Source: Hesseltinella vesiculosa
Taxonomy: Eukaryota; Mucoromycota; Mucoromycetes; Mucorales; Cunninghamellaceae
DNA: 64,000 nt
Assembly: GCA_002104935.1 (NCBI GenBank)
Contig: MCGT01000006.1
Location: 914,914 to 978,913, forward strand
Direction of reading: 5' to 3'
This document shows, piece after piece, positions 39,105 through 49,520 of this stretch. The notes under the pieces are model-generated. The model saw only the letters and a program-made list of their open reading frames with translations, did not search any database and was not told the origin of the DNA. The translations under genes were made by a program, and so were the position numbers. Each line of letters begins with the position of its first letter. Position 1 is the first letter of the stretch.

Positions 39105-39440
39105 TATGCGCTTGGTGCCTGGCAGGCATCGGCATGGCTGACATTCCAAAATCGAGCAGCTGACATTATTTTTTTAAAATCTAATCTCTGCTTCTGCTGA
39201 TCACAAAAACAGTGGAGCGCTGGGTCTGGGCCAAGAAGTTAAAACGAGTGCAAATCTGCAATGATGCTGTGGGACAATGCGAAGGGGTAAAAGTTTACGT
39301 GTTCCGTAGCACATCCTACTGCTAAAAAGGAACAAGATCTCGTGTGAAAAAAAGGATAGAACAATAACAGCCAAATTGAAAGAACATTTAACAAGGACCG
39401 CTATGAAACGGTGATTATTTAATGAGTGGGTGTGATTTCT

Positions 39441-39833
39441 TCAGAAAAGAATTGGAGCAAACTCCCCGTTTCCAATGATGCTATCACCATCGACGGGGGC
39501 ATATTTAACAGTGACAGTCATCCCGATATTGCCATTGAGATCAGTGAATGTAATTTTCGTGGCTTCGCTGCTCTCGCGCTCGGATTTGAATTTGAAAGGA
39601 TACCGGTAGGCAATGTTACTGAGTACATCTAGATCATCCACTGAGGCTTTGACCGTGCCCTTATACCCCTGCTTAACTGGAGAGGCTAAAATACCAATAA
39701 ATTGCGCTCCGTGTGAAGGAAATTGGATGATAAAGACCCTCGGCATCAATTGCATCTGTCCAGTAATATCTTCCCCATAAACATAAAGGACTAGAGATAC
39801 CAATGCGAAGCAAATATTGAACAAAACACGCAT
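39441..39833 (-). CDS. Small secreted protein, family copy B1
   Basis: Intronless, 130 residues with a signal peptide (MRVLFNICFALVSLVLYVYG). The mature part lacks cysteine and has GQMQLMP, SHGAQF, a KASVDD turn, KITFTDLNGN and GNGEFAP, the same skeleton as A1. Its nearest relative is 43876-44262. It sits about 410 bp upstream of A1 on the same strand. A conserved leader with a TATA-like box and a 15-bp inverted repeat precedes it. Function unknown; the abundance of short beta-strand patterns suggests a single small beta-sandwich domain. Confidence 0.82.
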   Translation of the reverse strand: MRVLFNICFALVSLVLYVYGEDITGQMQLMPRVFIIQFPSHGAQFIGILASPVKQGYKGTVKASVDDLDVLSNIAYRYPFKFKSERESSEATKITFTDLNGNIGMTVTVKYAPVDGDSIIGNGEFAPILF

Positions 39834-39844
39834 ACTTTTTCTTA

Positions 39845-39859
39845 CTTGAGTGACTCAAG
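39845..39859. promoter_or_regulatory. Inverted repeat in the B1 leader
   Basis: CTTGAGTGACTCAAG is a perfect 7-bp palindrome around one base, 12 bp upstream of the B1 ATG, and contains a TGACTCA-type bZIP half-site pair. The identical sequence is present before B2 at 44274-44288. Confidence 0.5.
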
Positions 39860-39888
39860 ATTGGGAGAAGAGAGATGCGGTGCAATTG

Positions 39889-39900
39889 CCTTTTATAAGC
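39889..39900 (-). promoter_or_regulatory. TATA-like box of B1
   Basis: GCTTATAAAAGG on the minus strand, about 56-67 bp before the ATG. Confidence 0.6.
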
Positions 39901-40366
39901 CCTCAACATCATTTGGTAAAAAAAAAAAAAAATGGCCGTCAGACGATCGGCACTCCTATGCCAGATGCTGCCGAACAGCTCACACTTTACCTCGCTCCTA
40001 TCGTCTTCTATGCCGTGCATCACAGCACAGTTCAATCTCAATTAGTTGGAGGGACAGTCTCCCATGGGAAACTCCGGCGCACTGCCAACCTCAGAGTCAC
40101 CCTGTTCAATCATTCGCCATTCAGAACACCAGTCCGTGGTATTTTGCATGCGCGATTTCAGCTTGTTTACGTCACTATACTCATTGACATAGTCAAAGTT
40201 CTATTACTTTACGTTTGCATCTCGACAAACGTTCCTACACCAAAAGAAATGATGATTGAAAAAAAAAGTGGTTTGAACCTAACTCCGCTGCCCCGATGCA
40301 GTGTTTCTCAATTCGGAGAAGTCGGCAGGGTGAGCGGCAGACCGCTCCATACTACGGTTCAACTAT

Positions 40367-40641
40367 GATATCGGCGACGAAATCCAGGTGGAGAACAGTC
40401 CCTTGAGCTGTGCCGTGCCAAAGAACCCCGTCACGTGCATCCAGCCGCCATCATGGATCTAATTCACAAAGCCGAGAATCTCATCGTCATTGCCATGCGT
40501 GCGTGCAGCGCAATCTCCTGGAAAAAGAACCCCATGCTTTTCTGCAGCATCTGGCTTCCTATCCTTTGTCGCTCCCATGGGCAAAGGCAACTTTGACCCC
40601 GCCACGCTACTTCAGCGGCTTGGTGGCGCTGCCCCCCCCCA
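40367..40641 (+). pseudogene. Pyruvate decarboxylase fragment (pseudogene)
   Basis: Matches the PDC gene from about 36347 to 36655, inside exon 4. Shared stretches include ATATC.GGCGACGAAATC, TTGAGCT.TGCCGTGCCAAAG, GCCATCATGGATCT and GTCGCTCCCATGGGCAAAGG. Substitutions and several small deletions break every frame, and the copy ends in a C9 run followed by unrelated DNA. No other part of PDC is found nearby. It lies immediately after the left duplicated block, where a second PDC would stand if PDC plus the block had been duplicated. Confidence 0.92.
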
Positions 40642-42145
40642 GTAAAAATATATTGATTTCTTCTCTCTCCATTTTGATATAAAGTTAATGTTATGCAGCA
40701 CTTTTGACGAAGATCACCCAGCCGACGTTTGGTCAGTTTCATGCTGACGCCTCCCATTCCCAGCTTTAAAAGAAAAAAAAAGCAGCAGCCATATTCACAG
40801 CACAGTGCGGAACTGGTCCAGTCAGTTCACTCCAGATTTTGCATATGAGCACATAGTGATGGGAAATGACCATGCTTAATATTACAACTCTCTCAGACAG
40901 TTGAGCGAAGTGGAAGAAGGTCGACTACCAATTGCCTTGCGTGGGTGCTGCGCGGAGTCCAAATACAGAATCCAAATTCTTGAAAAAATAAACGAAACAT
41001 GCCGCACAACTTTTGAGTCATTAGATCGATATGAAATTTTGCACATGTGCGCACAAGCATGAATGAGGATGGTGCTGAAAAAATCACGTCGATTGGTGAA
41101 GGTCGACGAGCCAACTTCTGATCGGTTTCGTTTGGGCACCTCGGATTCTCCAGCTAAAAAAAACGAAAAATCGGCCATTTTTGCCAGGGACCCTCCAGGC
41201 AATCAATCATCAGCCAAAACAACAAGGTCAACGATTTTCATTGGCTGGTTCGGAATCCGCAGTAACTTTTTTTTTGGATTCCTTTTTCGCTGCTGTCTCC
41301 TTTTCTTCCCTGTCCGTGGTTCGTAATCAAATCCTCTCTAGCATTCAGCTCTTTATCGTCCCATTATTCACTTAATGTCAGCTAAGTGTTTACGCAAATG
41401 TATGCGTATGATTTTAAAAAAAAAGGTCCAGCGCATGTCACTTTTTTTAACCTCATGACAACTTTCAAGATGCATCTAAAGTCCCTTACTGCTCACCAAG
41501 CACTTCAGAGCACTATTCAGAGTCATGTATAACACGTCTTATATTATACAGGATAAGCTGCGTGTTAGATTGTGAAGAAAAAAAGTTGAATGGCTTTGGC
41601 TCATCGTTCGTCTCTTTCGTTCGATTATCTCACTTTTTTTTTATATCTTGATGATGGGCGATCTGCTTTTGCAGCTGCGGCTACTGCACTTTATTTCCTT
41701 CAGTCACACTCTACCTGTACATATAGAACATCCCTGTATTTTGCAAGTTGGGTGTTGGATGACGCAAAAGAAAAGAGGATCTGCCTCATCAAGCTATTTG
41801 TTTTCTCTCATTTTCTCTTTTCTATTTCATTCATGAGATAGCAATCGATCACCCTTCATCACTATACTTTTACCAAGCTTTTCGGTAACAATCTGTCCTT
41901 GTGTGTAGGATGCTTTTTGTATTATGTATTGTAAGCCCGTGTTCCTGTAAAAAAAATGAGGTTCGCTCTCCCCCTTGACAGTGACCAACTTACCATTGCC
42001 TCCACCACTGCAGCTTATCATAACAGCAACCCGTCTGTACAGCAGGTTCTCCCTTGTATTATATGTATGCTGTTGGACGTTGAACGAAAGAAACAAAGAG
42101 ATTTTTCGCTGTGATGTATTCCAAATCCTTGGAAATAGTAAATCA
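40642..42145. other. Gene-free spacer with repeats
   Basis: About 1.5 kb between the PDC fragment and the right duplicated block. The first 600 bp are repeat-like (next feature). The remainder is AT-rich, and its short open frames carry no domain. Confidence 0.6.
40690..41215 (+). repeat. Two diverged units of a dispersed repeat
   Basis: Two related units follow each other. Each has GACGA...CAAC/CGAC...GGTC(A/G)GTTTC, then CCAGCT followed by an A-rich run, a GCCAT box, and later AGATTTTGCATATG or AAATTTTGCACATG; GAAGGTCGAC is repeated at both unit ends. The second unit also has GCCAGGGACCCTCCAGG. Boxes of the same kind occur at 12.34-12.70 and 59.88-60.00 kb. Class unknown; no terminal repeats identified. 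Confidence 0.5.
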
Positions 42146-43107
42146 TGGGATCGAGTCAAATATAGAAACGGGAAGCCTTGTGCGCCAAGTAAAATCACGG
42201 ACTAATGGAGGGTTCCAGGTGCTGATAACATTTCGCATCAAGCGCAGATCATGCAAGAAGCTTATTTTTCTGTGCTTCTTGGTAGTGAATAATATTACGT
42301 TGCTGGGATTTTCAACATGCATGACGCAGGCCCCCTTTTATCGCCGAAACCTGGTTTTTTACCTCCCACTTTATTTTTGATATCTTTTTCCACAGACTTG
42401 TGCGTAGATGGCCCTCTGGTGTATGAAGAGGAGGACGTGATGATTGGGGGGGGTACTACCGGAAAGACATACCTGCAACTTGGGTGTCATTAGATGATAA
42501 TAGCAGAGATGACGATCTCCCTGTTGTTTTCAGATATGCTTTGCAGATCGTGCGGTGCTCCCATAGATGCATGTAATAAAAACCTGCCAAACTCATCCCT
42601 TCTAACCTTGATACCAGGGCCTAGCCTGATGGATAAGAGGGATCTTTGGCCCTTCTACGATTGATCTACCAAGCTTGCTTTTAGCGCCCACCTTCGTCTG
42701 CTCCTAATTTGAGAATCCGAGCCCGATACCTGTGCTGCACGCTCCGTCGTTGTACTCGAACTAGGAGAGATGCAGCTGGCATGTGGAAGAGTGACTATGC
42801 TGGATGCTTGGGCATAAGCGCTGCATGCTGGTAGTGGGGTTCGGAGCTGATCTGGAGCGACGTTTCGAAAAAAAAAAAAAAAAAAAAAGCAGTTAGGATT
42901 TTGTGATCCACAGCCTCCTTGTCACTCCAAAGTCCCTCTGGATAGGTCCAGATCACCCGGTGGCCGACAAGAAGACGTCGATCCACGTTAGCATACTGCT
43001 TTGGGCTCACCTCGAAAAAAAAATTGCTTTTAAATAAATCATAGTCATGCACGTTATTTAATTGATTGTTGGGAATGGGAAAAACGATTTTCAAGAGAGC
43101 TTTATCA

Positions 43108-43494
43108 TTAATAACTGTGAATAAATGTGCCTGTCCCATGAAAATCTTGAGCATCGGTCAAAGGAGCATGAACAGTTGCGGTCATCACGACATTGTTGCT
43201 GGAGTCGGTCCAGGTAATGACCGCATCAGGAAATTGGCCTGAAGTATAACTGCCTTGAAATTTTAGCGGAGTGTCAACAGGAATCGGATGTGTGTCGTCG
43301 ACAGTAGCTTCGACAGGTCCAGCATAACCGGTCGCCTGGGGAACATCCAATGGCCCCTTGAATTGAATGCCAATTGAGGGAAACAAGACAGTGAGGTAAT
43401 CTGGATCCAATAACATGTCCCCTTGAAAGGTCTCGCCAAAAGCACCTAGCACCACAGACGCGGCGATAATAAAAAGACAAGACAGAAAGCGCAT
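43108..43494 (-). CDS. Small secreted protein, family copy A2
   Basis: Intronless, 128 residues, signal peptide MRFLSCLFIIAASVVLGAFG. The cysteine-free mature part includes GDMLLDPDYLTVLFPSIGIQF, VEATVDD, DAVITWTDSSNN, VMTATV and GTGTF. It is the duplicate of A1; substitutions keep the frame open and preserve the shared pattern, which suggests selection on the protein. The gene ends 23 nt into the conserved TTTTCAAGAGAGCTTTATCA downstream stretch shared with A1. Confidence 0.82.
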   Translation of the reverse strand: MRFLSCLFIIAASVVLGAFGETFQGDMLLDPDYLTVLFPSIGIQFKGPLDVPQATGYAGPVEATVDDTHPIPVDTPLKFQGSYTSGQFPDAVITWTDSSNNVVMTATVHAPLTDAQDFHGTGTFIHSY

Positions 43495-43540
43495 ATTGAT
43501 TTTTTCAGTTGGAAGAAAGAAGATGAAAAAAAATGAAATC

Positions 43541-43553
43541 CTCCTTTTTATTT
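43541..43553 (-). promoter_or_regulatory. TATA-like box of A2
   Basis: AAATAAAAAGGAG on the minus strand, about 47-59 bp before the ATG; weaker than in the other copies. Confidence 0.45.
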
Positions 43554-43875
43554 CATGACACCCATCGCCACGGCTGACATTTCCAAAAAAAAAAAAAAAA
43601 AAGCATTCTCGACGATTTTTTTAAACCTAAACTCTCACCTGCAGATCACAAGAACTGGGTCAAGAAGTCCTTACAAGCGCTTTATCTACTCTGATGTTGT
43701 GGAACAATGCGCAGGCGTTCCTCAATGGGAAAAATGAACCCGATCTTTCCAAATTTTGAAAGTCCACAGACCCTCGTGGAAAAAAAAGGAGAGAATAAAC
43801 AACATCCAAATAGCAAGAACAATTAACAAGGACCGCGATGAAACGGTGCTTATTTAATGAAAGGACGTGATTTCG

Positions 43876-44262
43876 TCAGAAGCGATATGGAGCAAACTCC
43901 CCGCTTCCACGGATGCTATCACCATTGGCGGAGGCAAAGTCAACAGTGACACTCATCACGACTACAGCCCTGAGATCAGTGAATGTAATTGTTGTGGCTC
44001 CATTGCTCTCGAGCTTGGATTCGAATTTGATAGGGTAGCCAAATTGAGTGAGTACAGCTATATCATCCAATGAGGCTTGGACCATGCCCGTATACGTCTG
44101 CTTGACTGGAGCCACCAAAATGCCATTAAATTGCGCTCCCTGTATAGGAAAATGGATGTCAAGGCTGTTCGACGACAATTGCATGTGTCCAGAAATATCT
44201 TCCCCATAAACACAAAGGACCAGAGATACCAATACGAAGCAAATATTGAACAAAACGCGCAT
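43876..44262 (-). CDS. Small secreted protein, family copy B2
   Basis: Intronless, 128 residues, signal peptide MRVLFNICFVLVSLVLCVYG. The mature part, again without cysteine, has GHMQLSS, QGAQFNGILVAPVKQTY, VQASLDD, TITFTDLRA and GSGEFAP. It is the duplicate of B1 and is the better conserved pair, including most of the 5' leader. It lies about 380 bp upstream of A2, the same spacing as in the left block. Confidence 0.82.
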   Translation of the reverse strand: MRVLFNICFVLVSLVLCVYGEDISGHMQLSSNSLDIHFPIQGAQFNGILVAPVKQTYTGMVQASLDDIAVLTQFGYPIKFESKLESNGATTITFTDLRAVVVMSVTVDFASANGDSIRGSGEFAPYRF

Positions 44263-44273
44263 ACTTTTTCTTA

Positions 44274-44288
44274 CTTGAGTGACTCAAG
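44274..44288. promoter_or_regulatory. Inverted repeat in the B2 leader
   Basis: CTTGAGTGACTCAAG, identical in sequence and in distance to the ATG (12 bp) to the B1 copy. Confidence 0.5.
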
Positions 44289-44317
44289 ATTGGGAGAAAA
44301 GAGACGTGGTGCAGCTG

Positions 44318-44330
44318 CCTTTTTATAAAC
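44318..44330 (-). promoter_or_regulatory. TATA-like box of B2
   Basis: GTTTATAAAAAGG on the minus strand, about 56-68 bp before the ATG. Confidence 0.6.
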
Positions 44331-44790
44331 CAGATGCCTCCGAACAGTGTACACTTTACCTCGCTCCTACCGTCTTTCATGCCGTGCATTGGTGGGTTAT
44401 CACGGCACGGTTCAATCTCTATACATTAGAACGACTTCTTCCCTTGGGAAATACCGATGCACAGCCAATCTCAAAAGTCACCTTGTGCAAAATCATTCGA
44501 CGCTCAGAATGCAAGTCCCGTGATGTGCTGCCTGTACTATTTCTTCTTTTTCACTTTATCAGTTCTTTACTTTTACATTCGCACTACGGCAAAGTCTCGA
44601 TGGGACATGGCTCGTACCACTGTAGCGCACACCCTGAAAGAAGTGAATTTTGATGGCGGACGGTTGAGAGCAAAAAAAAGAAGAAAAAAAAAAGCTGTAT
44701 TGTCGCCAAAGTGCGGTTTGAACCGAACTCCGCTACCCAATGCAGTGATTCTCAGGCGTGGATTCCTCGGCAAGGCGAGCGGCTGACGGT

Positions 44791-45637
44791 GCGATACCAA
44801 TATGCGTCTCTGGGTCTGCAGCATGATACATGTATGTGAGCCTTGTGGTTTTAGTCAATGCTATTCAAAATCGAGTCCACCTCCTCACGGATATCCCAGA
44901 AAAAAAATCAGATGATATTCGACCTCTGCCATTTTGGCCCTAACATGTCTGAAGCAACGGTAGCCCACGATGGCGAACGTGACAGTGAAAGTGACAGACT
45001 TTCAGGATTGGTGGTGTGGAAGTTGGGCTGTTCCAAAGGCTCACCTCCATTAGCAGCCACCCACTGACGGGTGGCGACTGGGCCAGCATCGACCTCACAT
45101 AAGCACATTGAATTTTGGCATGCAGCTAGTGCTAAACGGAGAAGTATGCACAGCTAAAGCAGAAAGTCTTCCAGGCATTATGATGCAAAAAAAAAAAAAA
45201 AAAAATTATGGGCGTAGCTAGAGCCATAGGCGCTTTGGAACGCAGTGGGCCGCCCTAGCAAAACCTGCCAGCGAGTCGAGGTGGGCGTGAGAAGGGGTGG
45301 GATGGTCTAGGGTCTCTGGGATATCCTATCGCCAGAGGTGCCTGTCTGGTTTTCGTAATGTGACTCTTGTCAACGGCCATCTGCAAAAAATAAAGTGCTA
45401 TGCCCTTGCGTCTTCGAGGCTGGGTTTCCAACACGGCTGGCTTTTTTTTTTTTTACTACACAACAACAGATGTCCTACGCATCCACGGACGTTTTTCGTT
45501 TTACGTTGGTATGTCGTTCTTGTTACTATAGAATCGGTTATTCGTTTATTGCATGGTTGACATTAAGACCCCAATGCTGGGAAGTTAGTAGGCTTGCGAA
45601 TGACGACATGCTTGCAGAGTGATAGAGTTGGGGGTAA
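44791..45637. other. Intergenic
   Basis: About 850 bp after the right duplicated block. It contains a small TGGCGAACGTGACAGTGAAAG-like repeat stretch and an A19 run near 45187, and no supported gene. Confidence 0.5.
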
Positions 45638-45919
45638 CTAGGCTTCGGTGGGTTTCTTCTCTGCAGCTTCTATAGGCATGGACTAAGCAATACAGCGCAA
45701 ATGAATGAAGAATGGTTAGCATCGCTGAGCGCATCAAGTCATCGATCTGCTTACCATGGGCGGCTTCATGACCTAGGAGGAAAGGAAGGACAGTGAAAAA
45801 TCAGTGATTTAGATCATCAGGTCGATGTGCTCGCCTCTTACTCTATTGACTACAGTACTGCCAGCAGCCATGCCAGCACACAAGGTCAAGAACATCACAA
45901 ACTTGCCAGGGCGGGCCAT
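45638..45919 (-). CDS. 46-residue membrane microprotein
   Basis: Three exons: 45842-45919, an 18-nt exon at 45755-45772, and 45638-45682. Donors GTAAGA and GTAAGC, acceptors CCTAG and CTTAG, all in phase 0. The protein starts MARPGKFVMFLTLCAGMAAG, with one hydrophobic helix, then STVVNRVMKPPM and a short tail rich in Glu, Lys and Pro. The size and shape recall small mitochondrial inner-membrane proteins, but I recognise no family. Clean splicing and a good start context argue that it is real; no frame longer than these exons exists here. Confidence 0.65.
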
Positions 45920-46198
45920 GTTTAGGGGATTGACAGTATTAAAACTTTTTTTGTTTGCAAGGAAAAGAGGGGAGAATCGGTGGGTAGGTCAAGCAGGTGG
46001 ACGATTCAAACACCGCCGAAGCGGCTTTTTTCGCTTCAGCTTTTTTCAATGTTGTTTTTTTTTTTAGCCTCTCCGCTTTTGTTCACTCTCTTTCCCTTTG
46101 TCGTTGACTACAGGTAAAAGCGATCTTGAGGAGACATCACCCTGACATTCCAAGTTCTCACTTTATTGGCTTCTGTAACAACACATAGATCTGCAATC

Positions 46199-46609
46199 AT
46201 GGGTAAATCTTCCACTCCTGAACTCAAAAAGTAAGAAACGATGAAAACAAGCAACGTGGCAAAGAAGCCCCCATCTCACCCTTGTTTTCTTGCTCTTGTT
46301 TGGCTTAGGTACATGGACAAGCATTTGTCTCTTCAATTGAACCACAATCGAAAGGTGACCGGTGTTCTCCGTGGATATGATCCCTTTATGAATCTCGTTT
46401 TAGATGATGCTGTGGAAGTCATCAGCGACAAAGAATCAAAGGCAATTGGCATGGTGGTAAGCTGTTCTTTTTTGTTTTACGGGATGTTACGTGCTGTTGT
46501 AGCAACATCGAGGCAGGGGATAGATGAAAGAGGGCTCATGCATTGTTCTTTTTCTTAGGTCATTCGCGGCAACAGCATCACTTTGATGGAAACCATGGAA
46601 CGTGTTTAA
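46199..46609 (+). CDS. SMX2: Small nuclear ribonucleoprotein G (SmG)
   Basis: One of the seven Sm-ring proteins that bind the U-rich site of spliceosomal snRNAs. Three exons (46199-46230, 46309-46456, 46559-46609) sum to 231 nt, 76 residues, the length of human SmG. Sm1 is seen in YMDKHLSLQLNHNRKVTGVLRGYDPFMNLVLDDAVE and Sm2 in GMVVIRGNSITLMETMERV; the N-terminal PELKKYMDK and the terminal ERV distinguish SmG from LSm7. The 3' end has an AATAAA-like signal near 46667. Confidence 0.95.
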
Positions 46610-46778
46610 AAAAATTGAAAAACGACCCACACACAAAAAAAAAAAAAAATAACGCACACTCTTGTAAATAAAGATTTTGACATCATTCCCCTTTCTCGTC
46701 CAATTTCTTTTCGACTAGAGTAAGCCGTCTCTTCTTTAGCATCCCGAGAATGACTTTTGTTTATATTAAATGATTCTA

Positions 46779-49210
46779 TTATTTGTCCTTTTTGGACTCG
46801 GCGTCTTTCTTGTCGGTGTTCTTGGCGTCATCATTTGCCTTGGTATCATCGCCTACTTGACCATATTCATTGGCACGAGTATGGTCAACCTTGTACTTGT
46901 AGCGCTGGTAGATGTAGACCAAAAATACAGCGTCATCACGCAAACAGGCAATGCGGTGAAGCGTGGGCATCTTGATCACAAAGGCAAACAGGTCATCTGC
47001 AGAAAAAAAGGAATGAGTTTACATTGAAGCAAGAGAGGCGCAGGGGGGGGAGCGGTACTTGCCGATAAAGGTGTTCAAGGACTTGTACATCAAGGTTTTC
47101 CAGGGCATATGAGCAACACTCTTGAGGCGATAGTTGATGTAAAGCTGAGGAATCATGGTGATGAAGCCAAAGAGGTAGACGAATTCCACCAGGGTCTTCA
47201 AGACAAACGAATACCAACTCTTGTGTTCTTCATAGTACAAAGAGTAGATCGCATAACCACCGAGCAGAGGATAGGAGATCCAGGTCAGGTACTTGAAGGC
47301 AATGGCGTCATACTTGGCCGTCTCGTCTTCTTCTTGGGTGGTCTCGACTTTTTGTGCGGCAAGTGTAGGCAACAGGCGGCCGGGGGTCCACACCAGTTCA
47401 TACTTGAGTGCTTTAAACACCTTCCAGACTTCAATCAACAGGCCCATGCCTTGGCCGAACAAGATCATCATCGACGTTTCTGCGTTGTTATCCATCAAGT
47501 ACAAGAAGATCACCAGCTGGAAGAAGATATTGACAATGATGCTGCGCACCGACACACCTGTGCTGTTGTCCTTCTTTTTCCAGAACTGAATGTCTGCATT
47601 GTAAAAAAAAAAAAAAAAAAGGTCAGTCTTGAGGAGACGCTATCAAGCATTACCATTCTTAAAGGCCAGCATTTCAAACACGCTATGCAAGATACTGACG
47701 GAGATGGTGACAGCCAAGAGGACGGGGTTGGTTTCCAAGAACATGCGCTTGACTTCGTCCATTTCACCCGAGGACATGCCGCCCATGGGGTTGTTTGCTT
47801 GCGAGCTCATCGATTCAGACATGGCTGCAAAAATGTTGAATTTCCACATGGTCATGGGTTGCACATGGATGGTCAAAGGCAGCACACTACACGAATGTAT
47901 AAAGAAAAAAAGGTGAGTCATCCTGCCATTTGTCGATTGACAAAAAAAAAGCGGCACTTGCGTGATGGTGTCATTGACAGGGTAGGCGTTTTGGCGAAGT
48001 TGCCAAAATTCATGAGGATAGACAATAGGCTTGTAGAAGCCCGTCTTTCCCGAGGCATCGACAGAGAGACTTTCTTCCAAAGGCAGATCTATGAAAATCT
48101 TCGGTGAGATGGGCCGCTCGTCGATGTCTCTCTCCTTCCCGATTACATTTGAGAACAGGGGGCTGTAGGTTTGCTTTAGGCAGTCGCGTGAGAGCATCGG
48201 TGATGATGGCAAACGTGACATTTTCATGCCAATAGGCCACCAAGGGTGCTTGACGGGTCAAATTGGTCAGTAAACCCATGCCAAATCCACCCGATGCTGC
48301 TTGTTGTTGTGTGTCGGCTTGCGCATGTTCTTCTACGATCTCTTCTTCAGGTTCTTCCTGTTGAGCTTCATCAGCACTGCCTGCCAAGAGATTCTTTTGC
48401 TTGAACTTGGTCTTCTTGGGGTAAAACTTGGTCAGTTCTAAAATTGATTAAAAAAAAAAAAAAAGGTCAGATTGGAACCTGATCCTCATTTTTCTTACCA
48501 TGACGAAGATAAGACACTTTGTTCGTATCAAATCCAGAGGCACGGGGATTGATGGGCGAACCGTGAGCGGTCAAGAAAACATGAGCATACAGGGTTCCAT
48601 TATTTTGCAAGGTCTACAAAGAAGAAGGTAATGAGCTACTGATCACCGCCGGCGTCAAGGGTTACCTTGGAAACAGGCAAATCTACGTGGAATTCGCGGT
48701 TGTCGTCGATGTTTTCGCCATAGATGATGTTTTCGGCGCACCAGAGAGGCTTCGTCTTGTAGTCGGTGAAGAAGGGGTTTTCAGTGGCATAAACACAGAG
48801 ATCCATGGCCAAGCCCTTTGGCCAGAGAGGATCCATTTGGCTGGCCAGGTTGCTGGCAGGCACTTGAGGCAGAGGGAAATAATGAGCATTGGCCGGGACA
48901 CCTTGAGTGTAGTCGCGAAGAGAAGCGCCCACATGATTCAGCACCACTTGCTCACCAGCAGGTACAGCCTTCAATGGTGATTCAGTAGGTGCATTGTTTT
49001 GATTGGAGGAGAAGCCTGTTTATCAGAAAAATAAACAATGAAATGAGGGTGAGGTCCTGCGTTATCATGAGATGTCCATGATTTACCATTGGTGACAAGT
49101 TTTACAGCCCACCAGATGACAAAGAATTGGAGCAATTGGCCACCGTACTTTGAGAACAAGCTCTGTTCTTGCTGCTGCTGTTGGCGTGGCGCCTCCGTTG
49201 GTTCAGCCAT
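46779..49210 (-). CDS. CLPTM1-family multipass membrane protein
   Basis: Fungal member of the CLPTM1 (cleft lip and palate transmembrane protein 1) family; animal members act in the ER, for example retaining GABA-A receptors or scrambling lipids. Seven exons: 49087-49210, 48666-49015, 48499-48613, 47962-48437, 47654-47886, 47063-47593 and 46779-46996. They sum to 2047 nt, one more than a multiple of three; omitting one base in exon 4 gives 681 residues, close to human CLPTM1. Family motifs: PLVAYWHENVTF, YKPIVYPHEFWQLRQNAYPVND, LLAVTISVSILHSVFEMLAFKN, PLLGGYAIYSLYYEEHKSWYS, FGFITMIPQLYINYRLKSVAH and CLRDDAVFLVYIYQR. The C-terminus is a charged Asp/Lys tail. Introns 4 and 6 use GC donors (GCAAGT). 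The frame change lies between about 48120 and 48170. Confidence 0.9.
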
Positions 49211-49520
49211 TAAAGAAGTAACTAGAAAGAAGAGCAAAAAAAAAAAAAAATTAGAGCTGCCTTTCAACCAAGGCAGCCAATCACTGTGGCACACCCACCA
49301 CGCATGAATCCTCGTTTCATCCTTCTCCTTTTTTTTTTTTCGCCACTGTTCATCAGTAAGGAAGAAGGCTAACCTGCTTTTGGAATCCTGAGAAAAATAC
49401 CACGTTGAATTTTGAGCGAAAAAAAAAGCATGACCATTGATCATGCAGAAAAAAAAAAGATGAAAAAGATAAAAAATGCTCGTTCTCCTTTCTTCTTGCT
49501 TTTTTTTTCTATAACATACG
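49211..49520. other. Divergent promoter, CLPTM1-like / fucosidase
   Basis: 310 bp shared by two divergent genes; A- and T-runs, no clear TATA box or exon. Confidence 0.5.

Larger units (their letters stand above)
37758..40345. repeat. Left copy of a ~2.6 kb segmental duplication
   Basis: Starts about 130 bp after the PDC stop and ends just before the PDC fragment. It matches 42146-44790 in order and orientation. Anchors: CGCAGAT...AAGAAGCTTATTTTT (37785 and 42243), TTGCTGGGATTTTCAACA (37917 and 42301), TTTTCAAGAGAGCTTTATCA (38623 and 43089), the two secreted-protein genes, and TTTGAACC.AACTCCGCT (40272 and 44717). The offset is about 4.43-4.47 kb. Many substitutions and indels show it is not recent. 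Confidence 0.8.
42146..44790. repeat. Right copy of the segmental duplication
   Basis: Counterpart of 37758-40345 with two secreted-protein genes in the same order and orientation. Its left edge matches DNA just downstream of PDC. Unlike the left copy it is not followed by a recognisable PDC fragment. Confidence 0.8.

Noticed and set aside
38640..39149. Longer start for secreted copy A1
   Set aside because: It would place 40 non-hydrophobic residues before the signal peptide and start upstream of the TATA-like box.
40882..41202. 106-codon minus-strand open frame
   Set aside because: Lies in the dispersed repeat; not conserved between the two repeat units.
41590..41841. 83-codon plus-strand open frame
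   Set aside because: Low-complexity hydrophobic reading with no counterpart in the duplicated block and no start context.
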